DNA of 52,882 bases from an uncultured Prevotellaceae bacterium (GTDB taxonomy: Bacteria; Bacteroidota; Bacteroidia; Bacteroidales; Bacteroidaceae): the NCBI GenBank assembly GCA_902799765.1, contig CADCBZ010000009.1, positions 40,684 to 93,565 on the forward strand. The letters run 5' to 3'. The notes beneath the pieces are model-generated. The model searched no databases, was not told where the DNA came from, and saw only the letters and a list, made by a program, of their open reading frames with translations. Positions within the stretch are counted from its first letter, which is position 1; the number at the start of each line of letters is the position of its first letter. Position numbers and translations under genes: made by a program. This document shows positions 7,300 through 16,808 of this stretch, piece after piece.

Positions 7300-10200
7300 A
7301 TGGCTAAGTTGGAATTGACATTTTGCGACGTGACAGGTACGGTGAATAAGGATGGCTCTCCTAAAAAGGAGCAGCTAAACATCACGATGTCCACAGGATC
7401 CGAGCATAAGGAGGGGTACTGCTATTATAAAGTGACCTGGACGAAGACTATCCTCGTCAAAGATCCCAATGATCCGAAGAAATATAACTCCAAATCATCA
7501 AAAGAAACGGGTACGATGGGATTTGCGTTTAATCTCCAAAACGCACGCTTCACCAAGAAGATGTATAGCCCTAACGAGATCTATGCCGAGGTTCAGATTG
7601 CGTCAGGAACTCCAGTATCTGGTGATATAGATACTAAAGCGACCTATACAGCTACTATTCCCAAGGACATTTTGGAATCATCATTCGCCAATAAAAAGGT
7701 GATTTTGGCATGTGACGACAAGAATGTGTGCGAAGACTATTATATACAAGAGGTCATGCCTACCTATAAGAAGGATTCCATGTATGTCACCTTTAAGATC
7801 TATAGTCCTGACTATTTGTTGACTCAGGAAGACTACTGCCGTACGTTCGTCTCAAAAAAGTTGGGTGCGGAGATTCTGACAGATGAGATCAAGAACTATA
7901 AACTGCCTTATGATTCAAATAAGGCGGTGGCTATCGATTATTCCAACATGAAGCACATCATATTGGCAAGTGATGATGAAGATGGACACAAGGCGGGTAC
8001 GGAGCATCTCTTCTCTTATCTTGTGCAGTATAACGAGAGCTTCTATGATTTCCTGAAGCGTACCACCAACCGATGGGGCGAGTTCCTGTATTATGAGGAT
8101 AAGAAGTTGGTGATGGGCTATGGGTATGCGGGTACTAATAATACAGAATTTAAGAACGTGGCAGAATCGGCCACCTATTGTGACCTGACATGTCAGCAGC
8201 AGAAACAGGCAAATGCTGGTAAGTACAATTCTGAGGCTCCGATTGACGAGCAGATCCAGAGTAACGTCTTGAAAAAAGGTGAGTACGATACTGTCAAGAC
8301 CCGTATGAACAGTCTCGCTAATTTTGAGAAGTTGGATGGTGATATCTATGTGGTGAAGAAACTTGCAGGTTTCCTGAACAATGACAAGACCATTTTCCAA
8401 TTCCTGGTTGACACAGGTGTTGACGATATTATTGACCTGGAAAAGGCTAATAAAATAAGTGATGAAAAGAATGATAAATTTAACAAAGATTATTTCAGCA
8501 AGAAAAGGACTGAGACCAAGTTTAACGATAATCAGTACAATGGAAATGAGTTCAATCAGTTCTCTGAGTACAAGCCTTTCTTAAATACAAAGACGTATAT
8601 CGAAATCGTGGAGAAGGAGTTTGCATCCGGGCGGAATGCCATTGTGATGGATTTCGACACGACCTATCCTGATATCAAGTTAGGCCAGATCATCACTTAT
8701 GATGGTAAGAGTTATCTGGTGGTGAAGGTTGAGGGTTATCAGCCTGATATACTGAAGATTGTGGACAATACGCGCGTTGTCACTTCGGTTGACATGACGA
8801 AGGTTCTCTATAAGGTGACTGCCGTTCCTGAGAATCGTGTGGTGATAGAAAAAGAAAAAGAAGTTGAAGTCGAAGATAAGACGACCGGAAAAAAGACAAA
8901 GCAAAAGCAGAAGTTTAAGGTTTATGACCCCACCTACTATCCTCCAGTGATTCCTGAGGGACATGTCAGACGCTCCGGTCCGCAGTTGGCTGAAGTGGTT
9001 GAGGGAACGGCTGATGATCCCTTGCGCCAGAACCGCGTGCGCATCAAGTATGATTGGCAAGGTGGTAAGGAGTGGAGCTCACCGTGGTTGCTTTCTTCTC
9101 CTGGCGGAGGTGCTTCTAAGTCGGGCGTCTATAGCTGGCACTTAAAGGGTCAGAAAGTGATCGTTGATTACGTGGCCGGAAATATTGAGCGTCCATATGT
9201 GATGGGTTCTGTGGAACCTAAGATGCCTGCTCAGATGAAGACTTACCAGCAAGTGTTCCAGACGCCTGCGGAACAAAAGATCCTGATGACCGACGGTTCT
9301 GGTTCCGGCCTGACCGCATTGTTGGCTTCCATGAATCCTGGCCTCAAACTGATTCAAGGCTTCTGGCCGGGTTCCACACTTCCGGGTTTGGATTTCGAAA
9401 AGAGTGTAAATCTGGAGGGAAATATCGAATTGACCGATAAGTATGGCTTCTATAGCATCAAGGGTAGTACCGACGAGCGTAACATCTCCATCAAGTCGCC
9501 CTGGGGTGACGTGAAGATCAATGCCTTCACAGGCATTACCATCAGTGCGCCCAACGGTGATGTGAAGATCAAGGGTAAGAACGTGTCGATTGAGGCTGGT
9601 GGTAACCTCACGCTGACTTCGGGTAAGAACATCAAGCAGCGGTGGTATATGGATGGTGAGGATGCCGATGCGGTAACATTAGCTTCTACCATCACCAAGA
9701 CTGTAACCTCTAAGGCAGCATCTTTGCTCGTGAACATCACCGACCTCTCGCTGATCCGTCATATCATAGAGGTAATCTTCAACCGCTATCTGATGATGGA
9801 AGCAGGTGGTAAGAAGGCTGGTTATCCGATTGAGGCCTATAAGCCGAAGTGGCAGGATGACAAGAAGGATGAGAATGATAATGATAAGCTGTGCTACGAA
9901 TCATTTGAAAAACTCCATCTGCTTGTCTACCATAATTATCAGCGTCATCAGCAGATGTATGAATCGGCTCGTCAGAGTGCGATTGTTCAGGCTCAAATGA
10001 TCAATGCTTGTGTGGATAAAGATAACAATCCTCAGTGCGCGACTTTGGATAGTATTATCACTTCTCTGTGGAATGATCCTCAGCAGGATATTAAGGCTCT
10101 CTTAAACTTCCAAGGCGTATATCGTGATGTTACGAAAGATGATAATCCAGACTTTGCAATTATGGCGAAATTCTTGAAAATACAACAGGCTACGTTGGTG

Positions 10201-10959
10201 AATTTGGCTATGTCAGATAAACAGAAGAAGAAAAAGTGGGAAGAAGCTATCGCAGCTCAACAAAGACAAAAACAGATTATGATTGGTTCTGTCGGTCTTT
10301 TCGCAATGTTGATAAGGAACCTGAAGGATTTCCAATTAAACACTGATGCTCAGATAGGCTTTGAATACACTCAACTGCGTGACGTGGTAACATGGGATAA
10401 TTTGCCAGACGACTGTATGTTCAAGAAACTTAAAGATAGGGACCCGTATAATAAATTCGCAGCGGATTATCATGTCTCAGATGATGAGATCAAGAAGGTT
10501 CTCAGAAAGTTCTTTATCGCCTTGGTGAAGAAATTTGAAATTAAACGTTCCGCAACAGAAAGTGCTGGTCTCGGCTTGGTGGCTACAGTATTCCCGGAAC
10601 CATCCTTCGATTGTTCTGATGCTGACTGGGCGAAGTATGTCAGAAGTATACAGAATATTAGGAAGAAAGAGGAAAAGAGTACCAAGGAAAAGGTTGGCGA
10701 AGCCATTGGTAACGCTATTCTCGATCCGTTAAAGGGTATGTTTGACTATAAGGGCTTTAAGGCATTCTATGATGATTTCTCGTATGGCTCCAGCAAGAAA
10801 GGTGAGATTCTCTTTGCAAGCGGAGACGGTACGATGGTTCTTGACAGAGGTATCTACCGTGCCAATGTGGGCGGCATGGATAGCGAATCTGATGATCCCA
10901 TGCGTCCGGAAGACAACGGCCCTGCCACAAGAGTGAGAAAAGCAATGTTGCGTGCATAA
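7300..10959 (+). CDS. tssI: T6SS spike protein TssI (VgrG) with long C-terminal extension
   Basis: 1219-residue VgrG, which forms the trimeric spike at the tube tip. Residues 1 to about 560 correspond to the gp27-like base, including SYLVQYNESFYDFLKRTTNRW. The gp5-like OB fold lies at about 563-640 (EGTADDPLRQNRVRIKYDWQ, YVAGNIERPYVMGSV). A beta-prism spike spans about 708-783 with repeated short strands (NISIKSPWGDVKINAFTG, DVKIKGKNVSIEAGGN). About 435 residues follow (784-1219): mostly helical, Lys-rich, with no toxin motif I recognise. That tail could be an evolved effector domain or a dock for cargo. The coding sequence is visibly more AT-rich in the tail than in its neighbours. It lies 21 nt before a second spike-like gene. 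Confidence 0.88.
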   Translation: MAKLELTFCDVTGTVNKDGSPKKEQLNITMSTGSEHKEGYCYYKVTWTKTILVKDPNDPKKYNSKSSKETGTMGFAFNLQNARFTKKMYSPNEIYAEVQIASGTPVSGDIDTKATYTATIPKDILESSFANKKVILACDDKNVCEDYYIQEVMPTYKKDSMYVTFKIYSPDYLLTQEDYCRTFVSKKLGAEILTDEIKNYKLPYDSNKAVAIDYSNMKHIILASDDEDGHKAGTEHLFSYLVQYNESFYDFLKRTTNRWGEFLYYEDKKLVMGYGYAGTNNTEFKNVAESATYCDLTCQQQKQANAGKYNSEAPIDEQIQSNVLKKGEYDTVKTRMNSLANFEKLDGDIYVVKKLAGFLNNDKTIFQFLVDTGVDDIIDLEKANKISDEKNDKFNKDYFSKKRTETKFNDNQYNGNEFNQFSEYKPFLNTKTYIEIVEKEFASGRNAIVMDFDTTYPDIKLGQIITYDGKSYLVVKVEGYQPDILKIVDNTRVVTSVDMTKVLYKVTAVPENRVVIEKEKEVEVEDKTTGKKTKQKQKFKVYDPTYYPPVIPEGHVRRSGPQLAEVVEGTADDPLRQNRVRIKYDWQGGKEWSSPWLLSSPGGGASKSGVYSWHLKGQKVIVDYVAGNIERPYVMGSVEPKMPAQMKTYQQVFQTPAEQKILMTDGSGSGLTALLASMNPGLKLIQGFWPGSTLPGLDFEKSVNLEGNIELTDKYGFYSIKGSTDERNISIKSPWGDVKINAFTGITISAPNGDVKIKGKNVSIEAGGNLTLTSGKNIKQRWYMDGEDADAVTLASTITKTVTSKAASLLVNITDLSLIRHIIEVIFNRYLMMEAGGKKAGYPIEAYKPKWQDDKKDENDNDKLCYESFEKLHLLVYHNYQRHQQMYESARQSAIVQAQMINACVDKDNNPQCATLDSIITSLWNDPQQDIKALLNFQGVYRDVTKDDNPDFAIMAKFLKIQQATLVNLAMSDKQKKKKWEEAIAAQQRQKQIMIGSVGLFAMLIRNLKDFQLNTDAQIGFEYTQLRDVVTWDNLPDDCMFKKLKDRDPYNKFAADYHVSDDEIKKVLRKFFIALVKKFEIKRSATESAGLGLVATVFPEPSFDCSDADWAKYVRSIQNIRKKEEKSTKEKVGEAIGNAILDPLKGMFDYKGFKAFYDDFSYGSSKKGEILFASGDGTMVLDRGIYRANVGGMDSESDDPMRPEDNGPATRVRKAMLRA

Positions 10960-10980
10960 TTAATAATAAGGAGAACGACT

Positions 10981-12939
10981 ATGGATTATATATTTGACGA
11001 TTGGAAGAAAATCTTGAGTGACTTCCAAAATAGCGTGGAAAAGGATCTCGCAGAGATTCACAAGCAGAAGAATGCCGTTCAGCAGATGAAGAACGAGATA
11101 TTTGATCGTCTGGACAGGGGTCAGTATATCTATGACGAAAATCGCATCGTGCTCTCCGCACCCGAGATCATCATCGGTCATGTGGATAAGAGCGGAGACC
11201 TGAAAGGCTCAGGTAAGGTGATTATCCGCGGCACAGAGGTGGATGTCGAAGGTGTCGGTGAGACGGGTGCCATCATTAACCGAGCTCCCGTGATCCAGCA
11301 GACGGCAGTCGATCCTGGTATCGACGGTCAGGAGGCAGTGGTCTATCCCCATTCTGCTGTGCTGACACAGGCCCGTTCGGTGGTGCTCCAGAGTAATGAT
11401 GCCAAGGACGCCTTCTCACAGGCTGTCGCTTTGCCGGGCGGTAGTGGTATCTCCATTCATGCCGACCAGCTGTTGGATATCGATGCCTCCGTCTCCAGTG
11501 AGTTGCGTAAGGCTGCTATCGAGGCCAACGTGTCTGCCCTGAAACAGCAGAAGAGTGACCTGAAGAGTGCTACAGACAAGCAGAAGAGTGAAATCGAGCA
11601 GTTCTACAAAGATCTGAAGAAGCTCATGGACGACGCAGAGGATAAGAATAACGGTTTCATGAACACCCGTGTGAACATGGTGGATATTGAGAAAGGACGT
11701 GCCAATGTGGAGAGTATTATTCCCGCCTTGTACCGCGTGACCGTTGATTTTATCCATGGCGTATCAAAGCAGGCAGAACTGAATCGTCAGATTACCGCCT
11801 TGCAAGCTGAGAAAGACGCTATCAAGTCGGGTGATGACTTTAAGAATAATACTACAAGTGCCCAGCTGTCTCTGAACGCTGAAACGATTAGTGTAACCAC
11901 TGTTGATGGCGATGGCAATTTGCGTAAGAACGACGGTGCCGGTATTAATGTCTGGACGCCTCAGATGGCTATCAGTATGAATCAGGCCGACAATACCCTT
12001 GTGGAAGGAAGCGCGTTCAGTGTATCAACAGAGAATGTGCAAATCTCAACGGCTAATCCGAAGGCCGATGGCAGCGAGATTACAGCAACCGGTCAGGTGT
12101 ATATCTTGACGAAGAATATCAACATCGAATCGATGGACTACCAGCAAAAGGATGATGCCTATACCGAGAAGGGCTTGGCAGCCGATGGTAAGGTGAGCAT
12201 CACTGCCAAGACCATTGAGATGGCTACGACGAACCCGAAGGATCTCACGCGCGATGACAAGGGTAAGGTGACCAAGGGCGAATATACGGCTGAGGGTGAC
12301 GTGATCATCCGCTCGAAGACGGTAGCCGTGGAGACCCTCGACTACGAGGTGGCTGACGGTCAGCTGAAGCCCAAGGCACTGACGAAGGACAGTAAGATCG
12401 AGATGCGCTCGGAGAAGATGGGTATGCTGGCTGCCGATACCGAAGGCAAGGCTACGGGTAGCATCAGCCTGAATGCGAAGGCGGTGGCCGTGAAGTCGAT
12501 GGATGTCGATAAGGAGAAACTCACCGACTCGGCACTGGCTGCAGGCAGCACGATGACCCTCGTCAGCGAGAAGATGTATGTCGGAGCGAAGTCGAAGGAT
12601 ATCAAGAGCAAGAAGATCCAGGCAGTCAGCGAGGAGATCGGTGCCTTTGCCGACAAGACGCTGGAGATCCAACAGGGCGACGGCAAGGCTGTGGTACAGC
12701 TCGACGGTGGCAATGCCGCTGTGGGTGGTAGCAAGACCCAGGTCTATGGCGAAACCACTATCAATGCCAAGACGGAAGTCAAGGGCGATCTCAAGGCGCC
12801 GAAGATTGTTGGCGACAGTATCGAGGTCAAGACTTCCTTCAAGTCGCCGAACATCACCGACGGCATGGGCGGCGGTGCCGGTGGCGGCGGTGGCAGCCTG
12901 AGTGCGAAACTCAAGACCGAGGATGCACCGAAGGAATAG
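10981..12939 (+). CDS. T6SS-linked beta-repeat protein, VgrG-tip-like
   Basis: 652-residue protein without signal peptide. The N-terminus (about 1-50) is a charged helix; a strand segment follows (YDENRIVLSAPEIIIGHV, GKVIIRGTEVDVEG). Helices at about 170-290 include coiled-coil-like stretches. From about 300 on there are repeating strand units of the form VxIxxKxIxxExMDY, matching the texture of VgrG/gp5 beta-helices (GQVYILTKNINIESMDY, DVIIRSKTVAVETLDY). A Gly-rich run precedes the C-terminus. It could be a separate spike extension, a co-tip protein, or a non-enzymatic carrier for the VgrG just upstream. I do not recognise a named family and infer the role from repeats and neighbours. Confidence 0.55.
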   Translation: MDYIFDDWKKILSDFQNSVEKDLAEIHKQKNAVQQMKNEIFDRLDRGQYIYDENRIVLSAPEIIIGHVDKSGDLKGSGKVIIRGTEVDVEGVGETGAIINRAPVIQQTAVDPGIDGQEAVVYPHSAVLTQARSVVLQSNDAKDAFSQAVALPGGSGISIHADQLLDIDASVSSELRKAAIEANVSALKQQKSDLKSATDKQKSEIEQFYKDLKKLMDDAEDKNNGFMNTRVNMVDIEKGRANVESIIPALYRVTVDFIHGVSKQAELNRQITALQAEKDAIKSGDDFKNNTTSAQLSLNAETISVTTVDGDGNLRKNDGAGINVWTPQMAISMNQADNTLVEGSAFSVSTENVQISTANPKADGSEITATGQVYILTKNINIESMDYQQKDDAYTEKGLAADGKVSITAKTIEMATTNPKDLTRDDKGKVTKGEYTAEGDVIIRSKTVAVETLDYEVADGQLKPKALTKDSKIEMRSEKMGMLAADTEGKATGSISLNAKAVAVKSMDVDKEKLTDSALAAGSTMTLVSEKMYVGAKSKDIKSKKIQAVSEEIGAFADKTLEIQQGDGKAVVQLDGGNAAVGGSKTQVYGETTINAKTEVKGDLKAPKIVGDSIEVKTSFKSPNITDGMGGGAGGGGGSLSAKLKTEDAPKE

Positions 12940-12970
12940 TAAAAAAGTAAAAAGGTAAAAAAGTAAAAAA
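12939..12970 (+). repeat. Four tandem GTAAAAA(A/G) octamers
   Basis: Perfect 8-nt periodicity: GTAAAAAA, GTAAAAAG, GTAAAAAA, GTAAAAAA, starting with the last G of the preceding stop codon and ending 11 nt before the ATG at 12982. Copy-number change would alter spacing and A-richness of the translation start region. Confidence 0.8.
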
Positions 12971-12981
12971 TAGAATAGGAT

Positions 12982-13695
12982 ATGAAACGAGCTATTATCA
13001 ATCAGCTTAGTCTGCTGTCAGAACAGCTGAAGGGCTATGTTGGAGCCTTGAACTACCGCTATATGAATCTCTGTGTGAAAGCCGAGGAAGCCTCAATGCT
13101 GCCCATAGAAATTCCCATAGAGGATGAACTGAAGAAGATGGAAGACGTGGCGTTTGTCGGTAAGAAGACAGGTGACGACTATTCGCTTTATATCGTGCCG
13201 AAGATCCAGGACGACATGCGCGATATCGCAAAGACCGTCATGCTGTATCATCCAGAGTTTATCCAGGAAATAGAGAAAGAAACTGTGGATCCGGGTGACG
13301 GTAGTCAGCAGGAAGTGCAGTTACTGAGACTGAAGATGCCTGAGGTGGACGACAATCGCTATGATGTACTGAAACAGGGCGTTGACACCTTCTACAACAT
13401 GTGTAAGGCTGATATGGAGAAGGCCAGGATGGAAGCCGACGTACAGTTTGCAACTTTGAGCATCGACGAGAAACCTGAGGATGTAGATAATCTTAAAAAG
13501 GGCGTGGATGAAACAAACGAGATGTGGATAAAGAAGCGCGACCAGCTTCGTGATGAAAAGCTGAAGGAGATTGAGGATGCCCACAATAAGTGGATCACAG
13601 ACCAACAGGCTACGGCTCAGAAGAAGCAGGAAGATGATGCTGCCCATAATCGGGATGTGGGCTCGTCGATGCGGATGACACCTGATGAAGAGTAA
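12982..13695 (+). CDS. Hydrophilic helical T6SS-linked protein, unknown function
   Basis: 237 residues, no signal peptide or membrane segment, strongly charged and mostly helical. The second half (about 130-225) reads as long amphipathic helices (DNLKKGVDETNEMWIKKRDQ, KLKEIEDAHNKWITDQQ). I do not recognise a family. It follows the spike-like gene after 42 nt and precedes a lipoprotein gene by 17 nt, all on one strand. Candidate roles are effector chaperone/adaptor or structural tip partner; size, charge and position suit an adaptor, but nothing in the sequence proves it. Confidence 0.5.
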   Translation: MKRAIINQLSLLSEQLKGYVGALNYRYMNLCVKAEEASMLPIEIPIEDELKKMEDVAFVGKKTGDDYSLYIVPKIQDDMRDIAKTVMLYHPEFIQEIEKETVDPGDGSQQEVQLLRLKMPEVDDNRYDVLKQGVDTFYNMCKADMEKARMEADVQFATLSIDEKPEDVDNLKKGVDETNEMWIKKRDQLRDEKLKEIEDAHNKWITDQQATAQKKQEDDAAHNRDVGSSMRMTPDEE

Positions 13696-13712
13696 GTTTA
13701 ACTATTCAAATA

Positions 13713-15173
13713 ATGATCGTTATGAGAAAACTATTGATGATGCTGATGGCTACTGCCATCTGTGCACTGGTAACAACCAGTTGCGTGAAGGGACCGGATG
13801 ATGTTCCACCGAGTCCGACGCCAACGCCGACACCAACGCCGACACCGACGCCGGAGGAACAGTATGATGCTGCGTTCCTGAATTATGTGGGTGGCACTAT
13901 TGCTTCTAATCAGGACTGGGGCTTTAACGCCAGTGTCGCTGCTGCCCGTGGTATGACCCGTGGTAAATATGGTCAAGACGATCCAAGGGATGGCTATGCC
14001 CTTTCTCTTGATCCGAAATATCAAAAGTCTTATACCAAGAACTTCTACGATGAGATTTTTAAGTTCCTTCCCGAAGGAAAAAAAGTGTCTGATGACATCT
14101 ATACGAACTTCGAATTTGAAGACAGAGGCCCATTCCGCTTTGATATCATCTTTTCCTATACAACACAGGACATTGAGATCGGCTATTACCATTATGGGCC
14201 TAATCAATCGCCAGATGATCGTAAGGAGAAAAAACTGGTAACGGCTTTTGTGCAAGATCTGGCAAAAGAAGACTATTTCCAATATACCAAGAATGGCGTG
14301 ACATGGACTACACCAGATGCAGATATGGGTTACCAGATGTTCTCACTGTTAGGTGCTAACGAAGTCCAAGCCAGATTCTTTACACTTCGAGACGGATCGG
14401 AAGAGGGAGATCCTATAGATGTGCCAGTTGGAGATATCGTCGGTTTCTATGTGAAGGCTGGGGATAAGAAGGTTTATACAAACCGTTATCTGAACGAGAA
14501 TCAGGAGGACAAATACTTTGCCGTACTTTATGACGATAATAAGGATGGTATTTTATATGGATCGTATGTTATCGGTTTAGAGGACTTTGATTCTAATGAA
14601 GATGATCACGACTGCAACGATGTGATTATAGTTGTGAATAATCATCTTGAAGATACTTATCCACTTTTAAGAATTCCCAAGCCTACTTGGCGTGTGATTG
14701 GCGAGGACCTCAGTGCTGAAGAAAACACAGACTTCGACTTCAATGATATCGTACTCGACGTGACGCTGACCAAGGAAGGTGCCGAATGCGTGCTGCAGGC
14801 TGCTGGTGGACAGTTGCCACTCCGTGTTAATTACGATGACAATTTGGAGGTTCACAAACTGTTTGGTGTAGATCAGAAGATGATGGTGAATACCATCAAC
14901 CTTGAAAAACATCCGGAATTGAAACAATACAAGGTGGACAAGGATCCTGTCAAGTTCTCTATCAAGGGCTCGTTCAAATCAGTATATGATGTTGTGATCC
15001 AGGTGCAGAAAGGTAATCAATGGCATGAGCTTTATGCCAAACCAGGAGGATCTGCTTGTAAGATTCTCGTAAAACCCACATTCAAGTGGCCGGATGAGCT
15101 GGAGAGTCTTAAAGTTGTTTACCCGAAGTTCATCGATTATGTGAATGATCCTAACGTGAAGTGGTATCCATAA
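13713..15173 (+). CDS. Lipoprotein with Pro-Thr linker and DUF4114/LruC-like Asp motifs
   Basis: Predicted lipoprotein (MRKLLMMLMATAICALVTTSC; the ATG at 13722 is an alternative start to 13713). After the lipid-modified Cys comes a (Pro-Thr)n linker encoded by a near-tandem CCGACG/CCAACG repeat (13815-13853), then a globular region. Two Asp-rich motifs, GLEDFDSNEDDHDCNDVI and NTDFDFNDIVLDV, match the calcium-binding-like signature of DUF4114/LruC domains. It is the last gene of T6SS segment I, and its stop codon abuts the stop of the convergent phosphatase gene. It could be a surface-exposed accessory factor or an immunity-type lipoprotein; neither is shown. Confidence 0.65.
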   Translation: MIVMRKLLMMLMATAICALVTTSCVKGPDDVPPSPTPTPTPTPTPTPEEQYDAAFLNYVGGTIASNQDWGFNASVAAARGMTRGKYGQDDPRDGYALSLDPKYQKSYTKNFYDEIFKFLPEGKKVSDDIYTNFEFEDRGPFRFDIIFSYTTQDIEIGYYHYGPNQSPDDRKEKKLVTAFVQDLAKEDYFQYTKNGVTWTTPDADMGYQMFSLLGANEVQARFFTLRDGSEEGDPIDVPVGDIVGFYVKAGDKKVYTNRYLNENQEDKYFAVLYDDNKDGILYGSYVIGLEDFDSNEDDHDCNDVIIVVNNHLEDTYPLLRIPKPTWRVIGEDLSAEENTDFDFNDIVLDVTLTKEGAECVLQAAGGQLPLRVNYDDNLEVHKLFGVDQKMMVNTINLEKHPELKQYKVDKDPVKFSIKGSFKSVYDVVIQVQKGNQWHELYAKPGGSACKILVKPTFKWPDELESLKVVYPKFIDYVNDPNVKWYP

Positions 15174-16694
15174 TCAGATCATCCTTAAGGTCAGCATCAG
15201 GATATCATCCTCCTGAGGTGCTGATCCACGATAGCTCTCCACTGCTTCCTGCATGTTGGAGAGCATTTTTTTAGGTGCATCGTTATGGTGGGCGGAAGAT
15301 TCGAGACGGGTGAGCATCCGCTTCTGGCCGTAGGGCTCATGATGGATGTTCTCCGTCTCATAGAGACCGTCGTTATAGACGAAGAGGGTGAAGTCTTCGA
15401 TCAGTGTGATACGCTGTTCGGTATATTCGTAGCCTTCCATGATGCCTACAGGAATATTGGGATCAATATCGATCATCTTGGCACCTGTTGAGGGACTGAC
15501 GACTACAGGTGCGGGATTGCCCGCATTGGTGTAAGTGAGAATGGCATTGTTGAGATCGAGCACGCCGACAAAGAGTGTGGCGAACATCTCGTTATGATTA
15601 ACCGTACACAAGGAGTCGTTCATCGAACGGATAACAGCTGCAGGGGACGGGGCCTCGCCATTCACACTATTGATGCTGGCTGACGTACGGAAGATACTGC
15701 GGATGATCGACATCATCAGGGCAGCCTTTACATTACTGCCTGGCACATCGCCAATACAGAAAATGACCTTCGAGCCGACGTAGAAATAGTCGTAGAAGTC
15801 GGCACTCACGTCTGGGGCAGAGATCAGTAGCTTCTGCACGTCGAGGTGATGGCGGGCATTCTCGATGTCAGAGATGTTGGGCTGCATGGCCGTCTGGATG
15901 TCGCTGGCAATCTGAAGCTCCTTCGTCAACAGCTCTTGCTCCATGATCAGATGGTTGACCTGCTTGAACTTAGAGGTGTATTTCCATACGATATAAACCA
16001 CGAGCAGCAGGCCTAATATCTGAAGGATAAAACCTACGAAGTTGATCCTGTCGATTTCGTCATAGGTAAAGTCATCGTCAGTAGCCAGATCCTTGAAGAA
16101 GACATCGGCGGTCAGGATGCCGACGACACGACCTGCATTATCGTGAATGGGCTTACTATAGGTACGGACGAGCAGGTCGGAGCCGCCTTTATCGAAATAG
16201 GGTTCCGTCCACATGGCAGAATCTTTCTGGAAAGGAGTGGCAAACCATTCCTGCTTGGTGTAGTCGTAAGGCAACAGTTTGACGCGTGGCTGTCCTTTGC
16301 CGTTTTTATTTTCAGGATAGGCAAAGGGCGCAAATAACTTATCCTTCTGGGGATAATAGCCTGGGCGCATGGCGATAGCACAGCCTACAATATAATCATT
16401 ATGGGATACAAGGCGCGAGGTGATGCCATAGAACTGGTCGGGGTCGCCCAATTGGACAGTGACTTCACCCATCGTGGCCTCTACAGCACTCTCCACACTA
16501 GTCTGGAGGTTGGCAGTGCGCTGTAGTTTTACCATGTTTTTATAGGTGTTCTCTACCGACTGTTTGCGGATATTCCGACGGGTATAGACATATTGCAACG
16601 CATTGATTACCTGCGAAAGTACTGCTGCCACAATGATAAAAGCAATACCTGCCTGTGCCTTACGTATGGTGCTCTTGATGTGATTCTTAATCAT
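15174..16694 (-). CDS. Membrane-bound PP2C (SpoIIE-type) phosphatase with Cache-like sensor
   Basis: 506-residue protein; I place the start at 16694 (MIKNHIKSTIRKAQAG) because it sits 21 nt below a good promoter and opens with a membrane helix. Residues of about 30-215 are an extracytoplasmic Cache-like sensor (HNDYIVGCAIAMRPGYYPQ, KPIHDNAGRVVGILTADVF). A second helix follows (ILQILGLLLVVYIVW), then a SpoIIE-type Ser/Thr phosphatase domain with DVSADFYDYF and CIGDVPGSNVKAALMM metal-site motifs. It probably dephosphorylates a cytosolic Ser/Thr target in response to an outside signal. Lying between the two T6SS segments, it might act on a phospho-dependent switch there (inference). Confidence 0.82.
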   Translation of the reverse strand: MIKNHIKSTIRKAQAGIAFIIVAAVLSQVINALQYVYTRRNIRKQSVENTYKNMVKLQRTANLQTSVESAVEATMGEVTVQLGDPDQFYGITSRLVSHNDYIVGCAIAMRPGYYPQKDKLFAPFAYPENKNGKGQPRVKLLPYDYTKQEWFATPFQKDSAMWTEPYFDKGGSDLLVRTYSKPIHDNAGRVVGILTADVFFKDLATDDDFTYDEIDRINFVGFILQILGLLLVVYIVWKYTSKFKQVNHLIMEQELLTKELQIASDIQTAMQPNISDIENARHHLDVQKLLISAPDVSADFYDYFYVGSKVIFCIGDVPGSNVKAALMMSIIRSIFRTSASINSVNGEAPSPAAVIRSMNDSLCTVNHNEMFATLFVGVLDLNNAILTYTNAGNPAPVVVSPSTGAKMIDIDPNIPVGIMEGYEYTEQRITLIEDFTLFVYNDGLYETENIHHEPYGQKRMLTRLESSAHHNDAPKKMLSNMQEAVESYRGSAPQEDDILMLTLRMI

Positions 16695-16714
16695 GCCTTT
16701 ATTGAATTTGGTGG

Positions 16715-16746
16715 CAAAATTACAATTTTTGACTGACACAAACAAA
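16715..16746 (-). promoter_or_regulatory. Promoter of the PP2C phosphatase gene
   Basis: On the minus strand: TTTG (16746-16743), 20-nt spacer, TAATTTTG (16722-16715). A textbook match, back-to-back with the promoter at 16772-16803. Confidence 0.78.
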
Positions 16747-16771
16747 CACTTCTTAAAAAAATACACATTTA

Positions 16772-16803
16772 TTTGGAATATTGCCCACTTATTAGTACCT
16801 TTG
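16772..16803 (+). promoter_or_regulatory. Promoter of nucleotidyltransferase-guaA operon
   Basis: TTTG (16772-16775), 20-nt spacer, TACCTTTG (16796-16803), only 5 nt before the ATG at 16809, implying a very short or absent leader. Confidence 0.75.
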
Positions 16804-16808
16804 CACGC

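Noticed and set aside
12982-13695. Resemblance of the helical protein to ribosome recycling factor
   Set aside because: Only the charged helical character matches; the conserved family motifs are missing and the context is T6SS.
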